Origin: UBA7328 sp965247965
GTDB taxonomy: Bacteria > Bacteroidota > Bacteroidia > Chitinophagales > Saprospiraceae
Length of the DNA stretch: 64,000 nucleotides
Assembly: GCA_965247965.1 (NCBI GenBank)
Contig: OZ252053.1
Location: forward strand, 1,488,001-1,552,000
Reading direction: 5' to 3'
Within the stretch, counting starts at the first letter, position 1; each line of letters begins with the position of its first letter. The notes under the pieces were generated by a model, which saw only the letters and a program-made list of their open reading frames with translations, was not told the DNA's origin and made no database searches. Shown here in pieces: positions 1 through 9,621 of the stretch. Both the position numbers and the translations under genes were made by a program.

Positions 1-239
1 ATGGCCTTATCTGCAATGATATTATTCTCAATTTCCACATGACAACATAAATTTGAACCCTTTGATGGGTACCATAAAACCTAAGGCAAATCGATTAATA
101 TTACTTTGATTAATGTAACGAGTTAATGTTAATCAGCTGATTTGCCCCTATGTTCATTGGGGTTTTGAGGTGATAAAAATGAAAATTGGAAGATTTTTGA
201 GTCAAAATGCTCTTTTTCCTGATAAATACGGGAGTAACG
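1..239. other. Intergenic, no gene seen
   Basis: No coding region is recognisable. A weak hairpin (CCCC at 145-148 pairing with GGGG at 159-162, followed by TTTT) could end a gene lying to the left of the window, but it is too short to call a terminator with confidence. Confidence 0.4.
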
Positions 240-319
240 AAAAGGAAGGTTTAATGTAACTGATCCACTATTCTCGAAACCCCAAATCCTAAATCTTTCT
301 GATTCTATATCTTTAACAC
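240..319 (+). promoter_or_regulatory. Conserved leader upstream of TolB/TPR gene (copy 1)
   Basis: This segment matches, block by block, the DNA just upstream of DUF6090-type genes at 45989-46057 (+) and 19505-19406 (-). Shared blocks are an AAGGAA..TTTAATGTAAC start, a central CAAATCnT region and TATATCTTTAA immediately before the start codon. A matching leader before genes of different families suggests a shared promoter or 5' UTR control element. That role is an inference; no regulator binding site is known to me. Confidence 0.5.
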
Positions 320-1542
320 ATGAACTTCAACCAGTTCTTCAAGGAGTTAAAGCGAAGGAGTGTTTACAAGGTCGCTGTTACCTATGCGGTAGTGGCCTGG
401 TTGGTAGCTCAGATTGCGGGACTAGGGGCCAGTAGTTATGGCGCACCTGAATGGGTGATGAAGATGATTCTATTGGTTCTGGTAGTTGGATTCCCAATTG
501 CCTTAATCTTGGCGTGGGCCTTCGAAATGAGTCCACAAGGAATCATTCGAACCACATCGGTTGCTGCTCAAGAAAATCCATTTCCTGCCAGTAAAAAGAA
601 GCCACTTACCAGCAATCTTCTTATAGGCTTTCTGCTACTGGTCATAGCAGGACAGTTCATTTACACAAAGTATTGGCAAACAGATGGCGTTGATACAGCT
701 GATATTGAGAAAAGCATAGCCGTACTTCCGTTCAAGAATGAAAGTGCTAATCAAGAGAATCAATACTTCTGCAATGGTATGATGGAAGCTATCCTCAACC
801 ACCTATCAAAAATCCAAGACTTAAGGGTTATTTCTCGCACTTCAGTCGAACAATATCGTGAGAACCTTCCTACCTCAAAGCAAATCGGAGAAGAACTTGA
901 TGTCATATATCTGCTGGAAGGCAGTGTGCAAAGATATGAAGATAAGGCCCTCATATTTGCTCAGTTAATAGAAGCTGAAACAGATAAGCATTTATGGTCC
1001 CAATCTTATGACAGAGATCTCAGTGATATATTCTCTGTCCAAGCAGAGATTACCAAGATTATCGCTGACGAGCTGAAAGCCAAAATATCACCTGAGGTAG
1101 AAGATCGAATAGACAAAAAAATCACTAATGACCCAATAGCTTATGACTATTATCTACAGGGTGAGGAATTTCTAACAGAGCTTTATGACAGTTTCACTGC
1201 TCCACTTGCAGTCCGTCAAGATTTAATTGACAAAGCTGAACTATTCTACCAACAAGCTCTAGAAAGAGACTCGCTTTTAGCAGAGGCAATAGTTGGATTA
1301 TCCAGGATAGATTTGGAGAGAACAAGGTGGTCTGAATTCACTGAAGAAGATTACTTAGAAAATAGCTTGTCCTTAGCCAATGAAGCTATTGCGGTGAATG
1401 AAGCAGTATGGCACGGTCAATATTGTTGGCATCCATGGTTGCCACCAGCATATCGATGGGAAAAGTGCAATCTTTCAAATACACCGGGAGTATTTGGGAT
1501 TCCCTCCCGCCTATGAGCTCCTTCCCATAATTATTCTACCGC
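320..1542 (+). pseudogene. Membrane-anchored TolB-like/TPR signalling protein, 3' truncated
   Basis: The product starts with a short amphipathic stretch and hydrophobic segments near residues 15-37 and 45-68, then a third near 98-115. A TolB-like (FlgO-type) domain follows from about residue 132, beginning SIAVLPFKN and containing GEELDVIYLLEGSVQR, and then the start of a TPR region (AELFYQQALERDS). Such proteins in Bacteroidota usually run to 600-900 residues and are predicted regulators, often standing beside or fused to cyclase or DNA-binding domains. Here the reading stops being family-like after about residue 363 and the DNA runs into a 162-bp element at 1545. I infer a truncated, frame-shifted gene. 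It is preceded by the conserved leader. Confidence 0.7.
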
Positions 1543-1544
1543 TA

Positions 1545-1706
1545 GTGTACCAAGCATTAAGTAATGAACCCCATAGACAAAGTCATTTTTCTTCTGATCA
1601 AGGCGGGAAAACCGGAGTTATGCCTAAGCATAATGAGGATTTTTCCAACGCCGAGCAGAAGGAAAAGGACAAGTTTATGGGGGTTAGGACTTAGTGCTTG
1701 GTGCAC
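1545..1706. mobile_element. 162-bp TA-flanked MITE, copy 1
   Basis: Terminal inverted repeats read GTGTACCAAGCATTAAGT on the left and, reverse-complemented, GTGCACCAAGCACTAAGT on the right. Both ends abut a TA dinucleotide (1543-1544 and 1707-1708), as expected for a TA-duplicating element such as IS630/Tc1-mariner. Two other copies (9460-9621 and 18768-18929) have exactly the same length and a related interior. It encodes no transposase, so it must be non-autonomous. It sits between the truncated TolB/TPR gene and the stop codon of the next gene, only a few bases away. Confidence 0.75.
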
Positions 1707-1711
1707 TAGTA

Positions 1712-2512
1712 TCATTGTTCGTTTCCCGATTCTAGCGCGAATTTTATAGCTGCATCGAACAGGCGCAATCCTTCCTCGGTCATAAAGTTCGATGTGCCTG
1801 TTATATTTTCTTCTTCAAGGAAGAAGCCAATTCGTATTCCAGCTGCTTCACTACCATCAAATAGTTCGGTACCTTTATCGTAGACATAGATAGCTGCTCC
1901 TTCCTTCTTACCTGTGAGGGTGGCTATCACTTTTGCTCCCTCTCCAACCTTTCCCCAGGATACTTCTTTGGGTTCCTCGTATATCGTCACATGTCCTTCC
2001 AGTCCTGCCGCCAGTGGATGACCGGGCATAATTATATCTATACCAGTATCCTTTTCCCTAACGCCATAGGCGCAATCTTCTGGTTCACCGGGATCGCAAG
2101 AGGGCTCTCGCGGTGTCATCCCCATTTCATCCTGAAGAAAAGACTCGTAATTGAGGATCGGGATTGTGACCGATTTCAGCTTATCCCGCAGCCTCAATGA
2201 AAAGATAGATTCGGATACAATCACTAAATCGGACAATTCAACAGCCTCATAGAGTGTATTTGACGATTCTGTTTCAAAGAACAGGATTACCTCATGACCA
2301 AGTATCTTTTCGAGGCGATTCCGTATGAAGATGTCTCCGGTACCCTGGCCCGCTTTAACTGTTTCATTGTCATCACCTACAATCATCAGGATTGTACTAC
2401 GTTCTAAGCGTTCTCCCGAAACTCTATTTTGATCTCCGGAACCGGCGCAGGTACTATATGGAATACCAGCTGCAAGGATGATCAATACAGACAGCGCAAC
2501 ATTATTTTTCAT
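1712..2512 (-). CDS. Secreted protein with GATase1/ThuA-like fold, unknown function
   Basis: The 266-residue product begins with a signal peptide (MKNNVALSVLIILAAGIPYS) followed by a Cys, possibly a lipobox. The body alternates predicted beta strands and helices: STILMIVGDDNET, GHEVILFFET, DLVIVSESI, and IPILNYESFLQDEMG. This resembles the class I glutamine-amidotransferase-like domains found in many secreted Bacteroidota proteins, where strings such as 'time to act / bring back' are read as ThuA-like modules. No catalytic Cys-His pair is evident, so a non-enzymatic or carbohydrate-linked role is possible. It lies 24 bp downstream of the dehydrogenase gene on the same strand and is probably co-transcribed. 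Its stop codon is only about 4 bp from the MITE, so the C terminus could have been altered. Confidence 0.6.
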   Translation of the reverse strand: MKNNVALSVLIILAAGIPYSTCAGSGDQNRVSGERLERSTILMIVGDDNETVKAGQGTGDIFIRNRLEKILGHEVILFFETESSNTLYEAVELSDLVIVSESIFSLRLRDKLKSVTIPILNYESFLQDEMGMTPREPSCDPGEPEDCAYGVREKDTGIDIIMPGHPLAAGLEGHVTIYEEPKEVSWGKVGEGAKVIATLTGKKEGAAIYVYDKGTELFDGSEAAGIRIGFFLEEENITGTSNFMTEEGLRLFDAAIKFALESGNEQ

Positions 2513-2536
2513 AACTATATCGTGTTTTCGATCTGA

Positions 2537-3658
2537 TTAAAATCCCAGTTGCTTATCCACCATATTCAGCATTGGAAATTCATTTACATACCGGTATACA
2601 TTTTCAACAAAGACATCATTTGATCTTGCCCTGCTAAACTGCGAGCGGGCGGCAATATGAGAGGTAATTATGACATTGGGCATGCTCCAGAGTTCATTAT
2701 CTGAGGGCAGGGGTTCCGGGTCAGTCACATCCAGTCCCGCACCGGCGATCTGCCCGTTTTTCAGCGCATTAACAAGATCAGGTGTCTTAACAATCTTGCC
2801 GCGGGCGACATTGATGAAATATGCTGTGTTCTTCATCATCGCGAATTGCTCAGCACCTATCATTCCTTCACTGATCTTTGTATGGGGCGCGGATATCAGG
2901 ACCACATCAGAGTTCGGCAGCAACCACTTGAGGCCGTCATCCTGCACCAGCCGGACCTCATCGCATATGTCACCGATCTGCTCCCGGTATTTTGGAACAA
3001 TATCCACCGCAATTACATTCATATCCATGGCACGTGCACGGCGGGCTGTCTGGCTGCCGATACCTCCGAGACCTACAATACCCATAGTCTTTCCTTTCAT
3101 CTCGAAAATACTGTCCATCGGTACCCCTTGCCATTTGCCATCGGACATATTCCTGGTCTGAGCACCTATATTCCTGGTAAGTGCAAAAAGTAATCCGAAT
3201 GTATGTTCGGCTATGGCTGGGGCAAAGCATCCTTTGCAATTGGTCAGCAAAACATCGCTTTCACTCATTTCCGGGAACAGGTAATGTTCCACTCCTGCAG
3301 AAGTGCTGTGGACCCATGCAAGATTGGTGGCCATTTTTAGCTGTTCACTGTTGATGGGGCCATACCATGCATTGGCCTCTCCCTTGGCCTGCTCGTCATC
3401 AACCAGTGAGATTTCAGGTGATATCTTCTTAATTTTCTCATAAACCTCAGTGCCGACAGGATCCCGGTAGAAATATCCTCCACTAGTATTCAGATAGATC
3501 TTGAGTGGCAGCCTGGATAGTACAGCCTTACTTGAGGGATCGGGTGAGAATGAATTGTTTGCAAGGATTCCCGTGGGTATAGCTGATAAGGCAGCAGTAT
3601 TGAATGCTACTCCTTTCAGGAAATTTCGTCTTGATGGTGATTTGTTTGTGCGTTCCAT
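2537..3658 (-). CDS. Tat-exported D-2-hydroxyacid dehydrogenase
   Basis: The 373-residue product begins with a twin-arginine signal (SRRNFLKG near residue 9, then a hydrophobic run to about 33), unusual for a normally cytoplasmic NAD-dependent enzyme. The family signature is complete: NAD-binding GLGGIGSQ near residue 196, the catalytic Arg in VARGKIV, the Glu in DPEPLP and the His in ITSHIAA. It should interconvert a 2-oxoacid and a D-2-hydroxyacid; the substrate cannot be told from sequence. Tat-exported oxidoreductases that keep a bound cofactor are common in Bacteroidota carbohydrate-degradation loci. It probably heads a two-gene unit with the downstream secreted protein. A 224-bp MITE sits 32 bp upstream and may have altered its promoter. 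Confidence 0.85.
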   Translation of the reverse strand: MERTNKSPSRRNFLKGVAFNTAALSAIPTGILANNSFSPDPSSKAVLSRLPLKIYLNTSGGYFYRDPVGTEVYEKIKKISPEISLVDDEQAKGEANAWYGPINSEQLKMATNLAWVHSTSAGVEHYLFPEMSESDVLLTNCKGCFAPAIAEHTFGLLFALTRNIGAQTRNMSDGKWQGVPMDSIFEMKGKTMGIVGLGGIGSQTARRARAMDMNVIAVDIVPKYREQIGDICDEVRLVQDDGLKWLLPNSDVVLISAPHTKISEGMIGAEQFAMMKNTAYFINVARGKIVKTPDLVNALKNGQIAGAGLDVTDPEPLPSDNELWSMPNVIITSHIAARSQFSRARSNDVFVENVYRYVNEFPMLNMVDKQLGF

Positions 3659-3690
3659 GATCTTGATTTTTATTTGTAAGTCATTTATAA

Positions 3691-3914
3691 CAATAGTCCG
3701 TGAAGGAAATATTTCATAACTCGTTGATACTCAATCTTAGAATTATGGATAAATTATTAAAACTAAAGTATCGTCTGAACCGAAACTTGCATTTTAATAG
3801 GATTGCCAAATAAGCAGGCCATAAATACTTGATAATCAGCGTTATAGAAAATCTTGAATTTAAGATACTGCTGTTAACACTTCGAATTTGGCCGAAATCC
3901 TTCACGAACTATTG
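3691..3914 (-). mobile_element. 224-bp MITE (CAATAGT family), copy 1
   Basis: The element ends with CAATAGTCCGTGAAGGA on one side and CAATAGTTCGTGAAGGA reverse-complemented on the other. It is flanked by a 6-bp direct duplication TTATAA (3685-3690 and 3915-3920). Full copies of the same 224-bp length occur at 17237-17460 and 38998-39221, and a truncated copy at 23158-23316. All are near-identical, including a fortuitous 63-codon reading frame. There is no transposase, so mobilisation must come from elsewhere. Confidence 0.85.
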
Positions 3915-3920
3915 TTATAA

Positions 3921-4043
3921 GTAATACAAGCTACTGTCATTAAGTTCGGTAAAAGTGAAACTGCGGTCCTCAAATATGAGGGCTTCTTTATCTCCAAATT
4001 TTTTTGTAGCTATGGCTGCTGCTTGTCCAAGATGTCTTAACAT
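3921..4043 (-). pseudogene. Acyl-CoA synthetase (AMP-binding) N-terminal fragment
   Basis: Reading leftward from an ATG at 4043 gives a 5' segment typical of long-chain fatty-acid-CoA ligases: MLRHLGQAAAIATKKFGDK, then ALIFEDRSFTFTELN. This is where such enzymes normally begin their AMP-binding domain. The frame ends at a stop formed by the duplicated TTATAA target of the 224-bp MITE, and nothing homologous continues on the other side of the MITE. About 35 of an expected 500 or more residues remain, so it is a relic. Confidence 0.65.
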
Positions 4044-4137
4044 TTTTTACTTTTATAATTGTCTAAGCTGCTTGTTGCTAACTTGTTTATAAACATCATA
4101 AACATACTATTATTCGCCTGATTTTTCGTGTAAAACG

Positions 4138-4387
4138 TCATAATATGCTACTTGATATTCCCATTTCATCCAATGGACTTTTCACGTTTCTAATATCCTT
4201 ACCACTTAAATGCGTATAAAGCATCGTCGTTTTTGGACTCTTGTGCTCTAATATCTCCTGCAAGTATTGAATATTTATACCTCTGTTCGTCAAATGGGTG
4301 GCGTAACTATGCCGCAATGTATGAAGCGTAACTCTTTTTTGCACACCCGCTTTCTTTACAGCGCGTTTCAACACCTTTGCTGCACTA
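4138..4387 (-). pseudogene. Tyrosine recombinase (Xer/IntI-like), C-terminal fragment
   Basis: The remaining 78-80 residues are the catalytic end of a tyrosine recombinase. HTLRHSYATHL carries the HxxR box, LEHKSPKTTMLYTHLS carries the third-box His and the nucleophilic Tyr, and the tail IRNVKSPLDEM resembles integron integrases and Bacteroidota site-specific recombinases. The N-terminal core-binding domain and the first catalytic Arg are missing; similarity stops abruptly at about 4388 next to a CACTAGTG motif. It cannot be active as it stands. It may mark the edge of a lost integrative element. Confidence 0.75.
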
Positions 4388-5340
4388 GTGTTGGTATAAC
4401 ATTTTGAACAGCGAGCTGACTATGACCAGGAGGTGCAAGCTGCTTATAAGAATAATTATATGGTTTGCGGGTTTTGTCGACGGATCTCGGCATTTCCCGG
4501 GGATTTCGCGCATACGACGACAAGCATATCCGCAATCTCATTGGTTCTCAATAATAATTGCCTACTGCTGTCACTGCAAAAGCCGGCAAATTCATTCCTC
4601 AGGCAAAATCATTTTCAAGAACTGCATAGTACAGCTAAAAGCAATAAGACTGCCATCAGAATGGACATGTAGCTGACGACATATGTGGTTGGCAGCTTGG
4701 CAGTACTGGCAGTAAATCTGCAGATATTGGATTGCTACCTGGGAAACCTGGATGTGCGTCCAGATCATCGCCATCCCGCCCCCCACAATCCCCCCATTTT
4801 CGTCCATTACAAAAGAGATTGCTGGGTGAGAAGGCTATTTTATTATATCGAGTTTTCTTCATCAAGCGTAAGATAGGATCCCTGCTAAATTGGTCTTGTA
4901 TGTGTTGAAAGTGACACCCATCTTTACTAAGGTCACCCCTTGAAGGTCGAATTTGGGGGTATACACCCTACAACACCCCGCACCCCATTTGTTTTCCACA
5001 AGTTTTATCCCTGCACTCGAGTACAATGAGGTTCAATAACGCCCAACTGCTCATCATGTCCATGTCCATAAGATGGGGAAATAAACATCCGGTTCTTGCT
5101 AGCACAAGGCTTGCATCACAACTTGATACAGAGGCATAGAGCAAGGATCTTAAGCCTTAATTTAGACGAAGCAAAATGGAACTTGGCATTTGTCAGCTGC
5201 AGCATATCAATGCTCAGGAGTATGGCAAGTTCTTTGGCAAAATTGCTAATTCCCTAATTGGTCGGAGCTTGTGACACTATTTAAACGCGGGTTTAAATGG
5301 CGGTATATAAGGATTTGCTTTTGTATTAATTAGAACAAAA
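4388..5340. other. Gene-free region
   Basis: Several short frames exist on both strands but none shows a recognisable family, and codon content is irregular. A 32-codon frame from 5174 ends in EYGKFFGKIANSLIGRSL; it could be a gene relic but has no support. No integron attC-like site was found next to the recombinase fragment. Confidence 0.4.
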
Positions 5341-5359
5341 TTCCATTTTCACTTATGTG

Positions 5360-5746
5360 CTGTCAAGGTAATTCCGCCACGTACCTCCAAAATTCAGTGC
5401 GTTCTGTTCCATCAAATGAAACTCCCATTCCGCCATAAATGTCTCCATTGCTAACAAAAACTACATCAGCATTGCCATCACCACGCCCAAAATCTGACAA
5501 CTGTGACCATTGATCCTCAAGGGGATCATATTCCAAGAATCCTGTATATGCTCTTTCATTTTCATCCCTGCCGGTCAATATATACCCACGATTATTTGCA
5601 GAAAATGCTGTCTCACTAATAATATTCACTGGAAAATTATCGAGACTTGACCAAGATTCTGTTTCAAAATTGAATTCCCAGAAATCATTGACAACGGTGT
5701 AATAAGCGTCTCCATATAGGTGATACTCTTCACCCTGGCCTGATCC
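5360..5746 (-). pseudogene. Kelch-repeat protein, C-terminal fragment
   Basis: The frame reads EYHLYGDAYYTVVNDFWEFN, then ANNRGYILTGRDENERAYTG, FLEYDPLEDQWSQLSDF, and ends TEFWRYVAELP. These are kelch blades (the YDP..DQW and FW.Y patterns) of a galactose-oxidase-like beta propeller. About two to three blades remain. The 5' part is lost at a junction near 5747, beyond which the same strand encodes an unrelated haloalkane dehalogenase start. A small imperfect palindrome containing GGGATTCCGTCAGATCCC sits at the junction. Confidence 0.65.
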
Positions 5747-5994
5747 GGGATTCCGTCAGATCCCGATGGAATGTCGCCCGACTTTCCATACCCCATCAGA
5801 TCCATTGCGAGGCAACGTCCCAGGGATTCCACGTAAGGAATCACATTGCGCCAAACGTATGAAAAAGTGCCGTTTCCGTGTATAAAAACTACAGAGTCAC
5901 CTTCTCCTACATCGATATACGATATCTCACTATCCAATACTGCAACGGTCTTTCTATCGTAAGGGTCGACTTCTGAATTCTTATTCCTGGGCAT
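5747..5994 (-). pseudogene. Haloalkane dehalogenase-like alpha/beta hydrolase, N-terminal fragment
   Basis: From the ATG at 5994 the product reads like the first 80 residues of a haloalkane dehalogenase: SEISYIDVGEGDSVVFIHGN followed by GTFSYVWRNVIPYVESLGRC and LAMDLMGYGKSG. The HGN..SYxWRN motif contains the halide-stabilising Asn of that family. The nucleophile Asp/Trp motif and the cap domain are absent because the frame fuses near 5747 into kelch sequence. The enzyme is therefore dead. Confidence 0.7.
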
Positions 5995-6286
5995 GTACGG
6001 TTTTCCTTTCTTTGTTGAGTAAGATAAACTTGATTGGGTCATCTTGTATGTAGTCTTGTGGCACTGTCGATCCAACTCGTCCGTCTTGCGGTGAAAGTTG
6101 ACTCGGCGCTCTTCTTTTGAAGGGTTGGACTCTTGCCAGACTGCCAGCACGAATCAGTTCAGCGCCCTTCTCTTCAAAGTAAACGGAGAGTAACAACTAC
6201 GGCCGCTATCAGCGGGAATGGGTAAATGGATGCAAGTATGCGGAAAAACTACAAAATATATATATCGACATTGACTCTTTTCATGG

Positions 6287-7072
6287 CTACCGGTTCTCAA
6301 CCCAGTCTTTCATTTTTTCAAAGGTAATGCCTGGGGTTTGACAAAGGTTAATAAGAGCCCGTTCGGCCAAGAAAACATCGTGGCAGGCCGGTCCGATCTT
6401 TTTGGCCACGTCGCTTGGAACTTGAATAACACCGTGTTCGTCAGCCTGAACCAAATCACCTGAATTAATGGTAACGCCACCCACTGTAACCGGCTTGCCA
6501 AAATCCACCAGGTGAACGTAAGCATGCGAAACCAGAATCTCGGCTGCAAAGAAATGAAAGCCCAGGGGCCGGACCACTGAAAGATCCCGCACCCCGCCAT
6601 CCGTAATGACTCCCACGCAACCGAGGGCACGGTGCACGTTGGCATGGACTTCGCCCCACCATGAACCAATTGGCTTGGGTGCATCCAAGTCGTGAATCAC
6701 CATGAACGTAGGCTTGGGTATCGAATTGATGTACTCCCAATAGTCGAGACGCTCAACATACGGATCGCTTTCCTTTCGGAGTCTCGACGCTTGAATGGTG
6801 GCGGTGGCTGCGTAGCCATTTGTAATACCCATTTCTGGAAATATGCATCGAATATCAGGTGTCATGAATCCTTTAAGTCGATCCCGTGCTTCAAGACGCT
6901 CCAGGGCGTTGGCAATCGTAGGGGTATCCCAGTGACGCAGATCGGCCATTTCCCGATCTGTGAGAGGCGCCTTGAGCTCAGATTCAGAGGCTGAGGTTTT
7001 CAGGGCGGTGGCTGCTGCAATCCCGGCAACACCGGCACTTTGTATAAACTTGCGTCGATTTAAATCATTCAT
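6287..7072 (-). CDS. Tat-exported RraA/HMG-aldolase family protein
   Basis: The 261-residue product has a Tat-type leader (NRRKFIQSAGVAGIAAATAL) and then an RraA-like domain. The diagnostic stretch GEVHANVHRALGCVGVITDG followed by GVRDL matches the G(D/E)..A..GC.G...DG..RD active-site loop of 4-hydroxy-4-methyl-2-oxoglutarate aldolases. In these the Arg and Asp of RD bind substrate and a divalent metal. The family also includes RraA proteins that inhibit RNase E, but an exported version points to an enzyme on an extracellular or periplasmic 2-oxoacid. It stands alone, with decayed DNA on both sides. Confidence 0.75.
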   Translation of the reverse strand: MNDLNRRKFIQSAGVAGIAAATALKTSASESELKAPLTDREMADLRHWDTPTIANALERLEARDRLKGFMTPDIRCIFPEMGITNGYAATATIQASRLRKESDPYVERLDYWEYINSIPKPTFMVIHDLDAPKPIGSWWGEVHANVHRALGCVGVITDGGVRDLSVVRPLGFHFFAAEILVSHAYVHLVDFGKPVTVGGVTINSGDLVQADEHGVIQVPSDVAKKIGPACHDVFLAERALINLCQTPGITFEKMKDWVENR

Positions 7073-7598
7073 GTTTGTTACTCCGTTTATTTTCGATTTC
7101 GGTGGCTAGGATACGACCCACATTCCAACCGGTCAATAGTGTAGACGGTTCAAATAGCTAAGTCTTACCCCAAACGTTTCAAACGCCCTCAAAATCGCAA
7201 AAGCAATGATTTTTAAATACAACAAGTTATGGAAAATAATATTGATTTTCAAAACCGAACTAAAAGTGAACGTACAAAAACGCACTTTTGAAGGCTAAAA
7301 TCGACATGCGCGAGAAGCGTGGTTGTTCCGGTTCTGCTTCGCTGCCCGGTCTTGTCGGCCTTCGGCCTCGGAACAGCCCGCAACCCGCTTGGTCACGTAG
7401 TTTGCTGGTGTCGTTGTACTCGAAACTACGCTCCCGCGCTTGCTTGCAGACTGCGCCTTGCTTTTCATCACATTGGTTGATGTCGCGTTGCTCGGTATGA
7501 TTTTTTGAAACACTTGGGTTAATAAAGCGACTTGCTTGCCGGATCGAAACCCTTCTTTCCCAGAGGATCGAGGTAATAACGAGCGCCTCACCTCATCA
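7073..7598. other. Gene-free region with GC-rich patch
   Basis: No gene is recognisable. The patch at about 7305-7500 is richer in GC than its surroundings and contains palindromic runs such as CGGCCTTCGGCC, with open frames on both strands and no family resemblance. It ends at the left inverted repeat of the IS6 element. Confidence 0.4.
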
Positions 7599-8384
7599 GG
7601 TTCTGTCGCATCTGTCTAACTGACAAATAGCATTTTCAATTTTCACATTCAATATTAGGCTGCCAAAGAACAAAAGGATTTGAAGGGACTTGATTTAGGA
7701 TCTATCAACTGATCTTTTATTAGCATTCTAACCAGCTCAATACCGGCCAGAGTTCGCTTGGCCGATTCAAAAGATTTGAACCCTAACATTGGCCCTACTC
7801 GCCATTTTATAAACCGGTGATCCTGCTCTACAATGTTGTTTAGGTATTTGCACTGCCAACATTTAATCTTTGTCCAGTTCCTCTTGTTGTATACCTTGAT
7901 TCCAGACATATTCGCTCCACTTTTGTCTATGTTTATTAGTGAAGGCAATCCATTCTGATTGATTGCTTTTATCAGAAAGGCATGAGCTGATCTTCTCTTT
8001 CTATAGGGACTTAATAGGAAATCTATTGTATTCCCTGCCTTGTCTACCGCTCTATAGAGGTACATCCATTGGCCCTTTATTTTTACATAAGTGTCATCCA
8101 TTCTCCACCTGGCTCCTACCTTTCGTTTTCTTGTTCTGAAATTGGCTTCAAAAATTGGTGTAAACTTGAATACCCATCTCTGGATTGTCGCATGATCTAC
8201 TTTCACACCTCGCATTCGTAGTAACTCTTCTATATCTCTATAACTAAGGGAGAATCTCAGGTTAAGGTATACTGCATGTTTGATAATTGATGATGGGAAA
8301 TAGTGACCTTTGAACATATTAGTGTTGTTTATGTCCGCCAAGTTAGGTAATTGTTAAATTGGACTACAGACATGCGACAGAACC
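7599..8384 (-). mobile_element. IS6-family insertion sequence
   Basis: The 786-bp element is bounded by GGTTCTGTCGCAT..TGT at 7599 and its inverted copy ending at 8384. One transposase gene fills it, the usual IS6/IS26 layout. The 8-bp flanks (CCTCATCA and ATAATTAA) do not match, so it lacks a target duplication. IS6 elements often produce this through cointegrate formation and adjacent deletions. Confidence 0.85.
7655..8341 (-). CDS. IS6-family transposase
   Basis: The 228-residue product has the IS6 pattern: an N-terminal helix-turn-helix region (SLSYRDIEELLRMRGVKVDH), then a DDE RNase-H-like domain with the first Asp in WRMDDTYVKIKG, the second in LINIDKSGAN, and the catalytic Glu in NIVEQDHRFIKWR. 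Length and order fit an intact enzyme of the IS26 group. It catalyses replicative transposition of its own element. Confidence 0.9.
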   Translation of the reverse strand: MADINNTNMFKGHYFPSSIIKHAVYLNLRFSLSYRDIEELLRMRGVKVDHATIQRWVFKFTPIFEANFRTRKRKVGARWRMDDTYVKIKGQWMYLYRAVDKAGNTIDFLLSPYRKRRSAHAFLIKAINQNGLPSLINIDKSGANMSGIKVYNKRNWTKIKCWQCKYLNNIVEQDHRFIKWRVGPMLGFKSFESAKRTLAGIELVRMLIKDQLIDPKSSPFKSFCSLAA

Positions 8385-9302
8385 ATAATTAATCACATAA
8401 ATTAAATAGTATACATTGGGAAGATATCCAAATATATTTTGTCGATATTCCTCTTAAATGCTATTATATTGATAAAATCATTTTATTCCCGTAATTATCA
8501 TGTCTTTCCTATGGGCCTATTCGAAATATTCATAAATCAACCTGATCATGAAAACTATCTGTATATTTCTTCTTCTGTTTTTAGGGTGTCCCACCTTATT
8601 TTCACAACAATATCGTTATCACGAGCTTACTTATGAGGATATGCCCATCATCCCTACTGATATAAATAATCTTGGTCAGATTGTAGGCTTCGTAAACATT
8701 AATTCTAACAGTCAAGCCATCAAAATTGACCCAGATGGGCAAACTACCCTATTGCCAGCATTGAGTGAAAATGGCAGTTCAGCATCATCGATAAACGAAA
8801 TGGGTGACGTGCTGGGAACCTCGGTGGATGAGAACTTTGGTACTCGAGTTCAGATCTGGTACGCGAATGGAACCATAAGAGATTTAGAACTACCTCAAAA
8901 CTTTTCTATCGTATTGCCAAGAGATATCAATAATTTAGGTCAGGCTGTTGGCTACTATTTAGATGATGATTTTTGTAGACATGCTGTTTATTGGGATTTA
9001 TCAAATAAAATCCAAGAATTACCTACTACCCATGGGCAGAGTGAAGCAACAGCTTTAATGGCGAAGTTGTAGGACGGATGACCAATGAAAAAGAGGATTG
9101 GCGGCCGATTAAATGGGCCTTTGAAGGGGAATTTGATTGGAGAATTGATGAATTGGGTATTTTTAAAGGAGCTGATGCACGTGCCAACGATATCAATAAT
9201 AATGGCGATATTGTTGGTTGGGTTCAACATGATAACGGTATAGGGGATGCGTTCATTTACAATGGTGGTACGCTTTCCTTTCTTCCTTCACTTGGCCATG
9301 GC

Positions 9303-9446
9303 CACAGTACATGACAAAACTCAAAAACAGCCTCCCGCACCCTAGCCCTGAAGGGAACCCTGCCCGCATCTATTACCGAAGCGGGCTGCCCCCTTAGGGA
9401 ATTGAAGGGTGAGCATGGCCGAAATCATTTTTTGTCATGTACTGTG
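9303..9446. mobile_element. 144-bp IS4-derived MITE
   Basis: Its ends, CACAGTACATGACAAAAC and the inverted copy ending GTCATGTACTGTG, match those of the IS4 element 2.2 kb downstream (CATAGTACATGACAAAAC). It is flanked by the 9-bp duplication GGCCATGGC (9294-9302 and 9447-9455), the same length as that IS makes. The interior has no gene. I infer a non-autonomous derivative mobilised by the IS4 transposase. Confidence 0.85.
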
Positions 9447-9459
9447 GGCCATGGCACTA

Positions 9460-9621
9460 GTGCACCAGGCACGAAATATAACACCCCTTATGCTTGTTCT
9501 TTTTCATCTGCATTTTGTTGAAGAACCCTTCATTTGGCTAAGGCCAAAATCAGGAACCTTCGCCTCATTCAGATAAAAAATAACATCGCCTAAGGGGCAT
9601 TTTACTTAGTGCCTGGTGCAC
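9460..9621. mobile_element. 162-bp TA-flanked MITE, copy 2
   Basis: The termini are GTGCACCAGGCAC and its exact inverted copy GTGCCTGGTGCAC, with TA on both sides (9458-9459 and 9622-9623). Length equals the other two copies. It inserted only 3 bp from the duplication of the 144-bp element, and both excise from the host frame independently. Confidence 0.85.

Noticed and set aside
3714..3905. A 63-codon frame (MKDFGQIRSVNSS...) that recurs at 17246 and 39007
   Set aside because: It lies wholly within the 224-bp MITE in each copy, spans both inverted ends and has no family resemblance. The copies are identical because the elements are recent, not because a protein is conserved.
4388..5340. Integron cassettes near the recombinase fragment
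   Set aside because: No pair of attC-like core sites or small cassette genes was found by eye.
7288..7591. Overlapping frames on both strands in the GC-rich patch
   Set aside because: Neither shows a family, and the patch looks non-coding with short palindromes.
7591..8392. A composite transposon based on IS6
   Set aside because: Only one IS6 copy is present, without a target duplication and without cargo between two copies.
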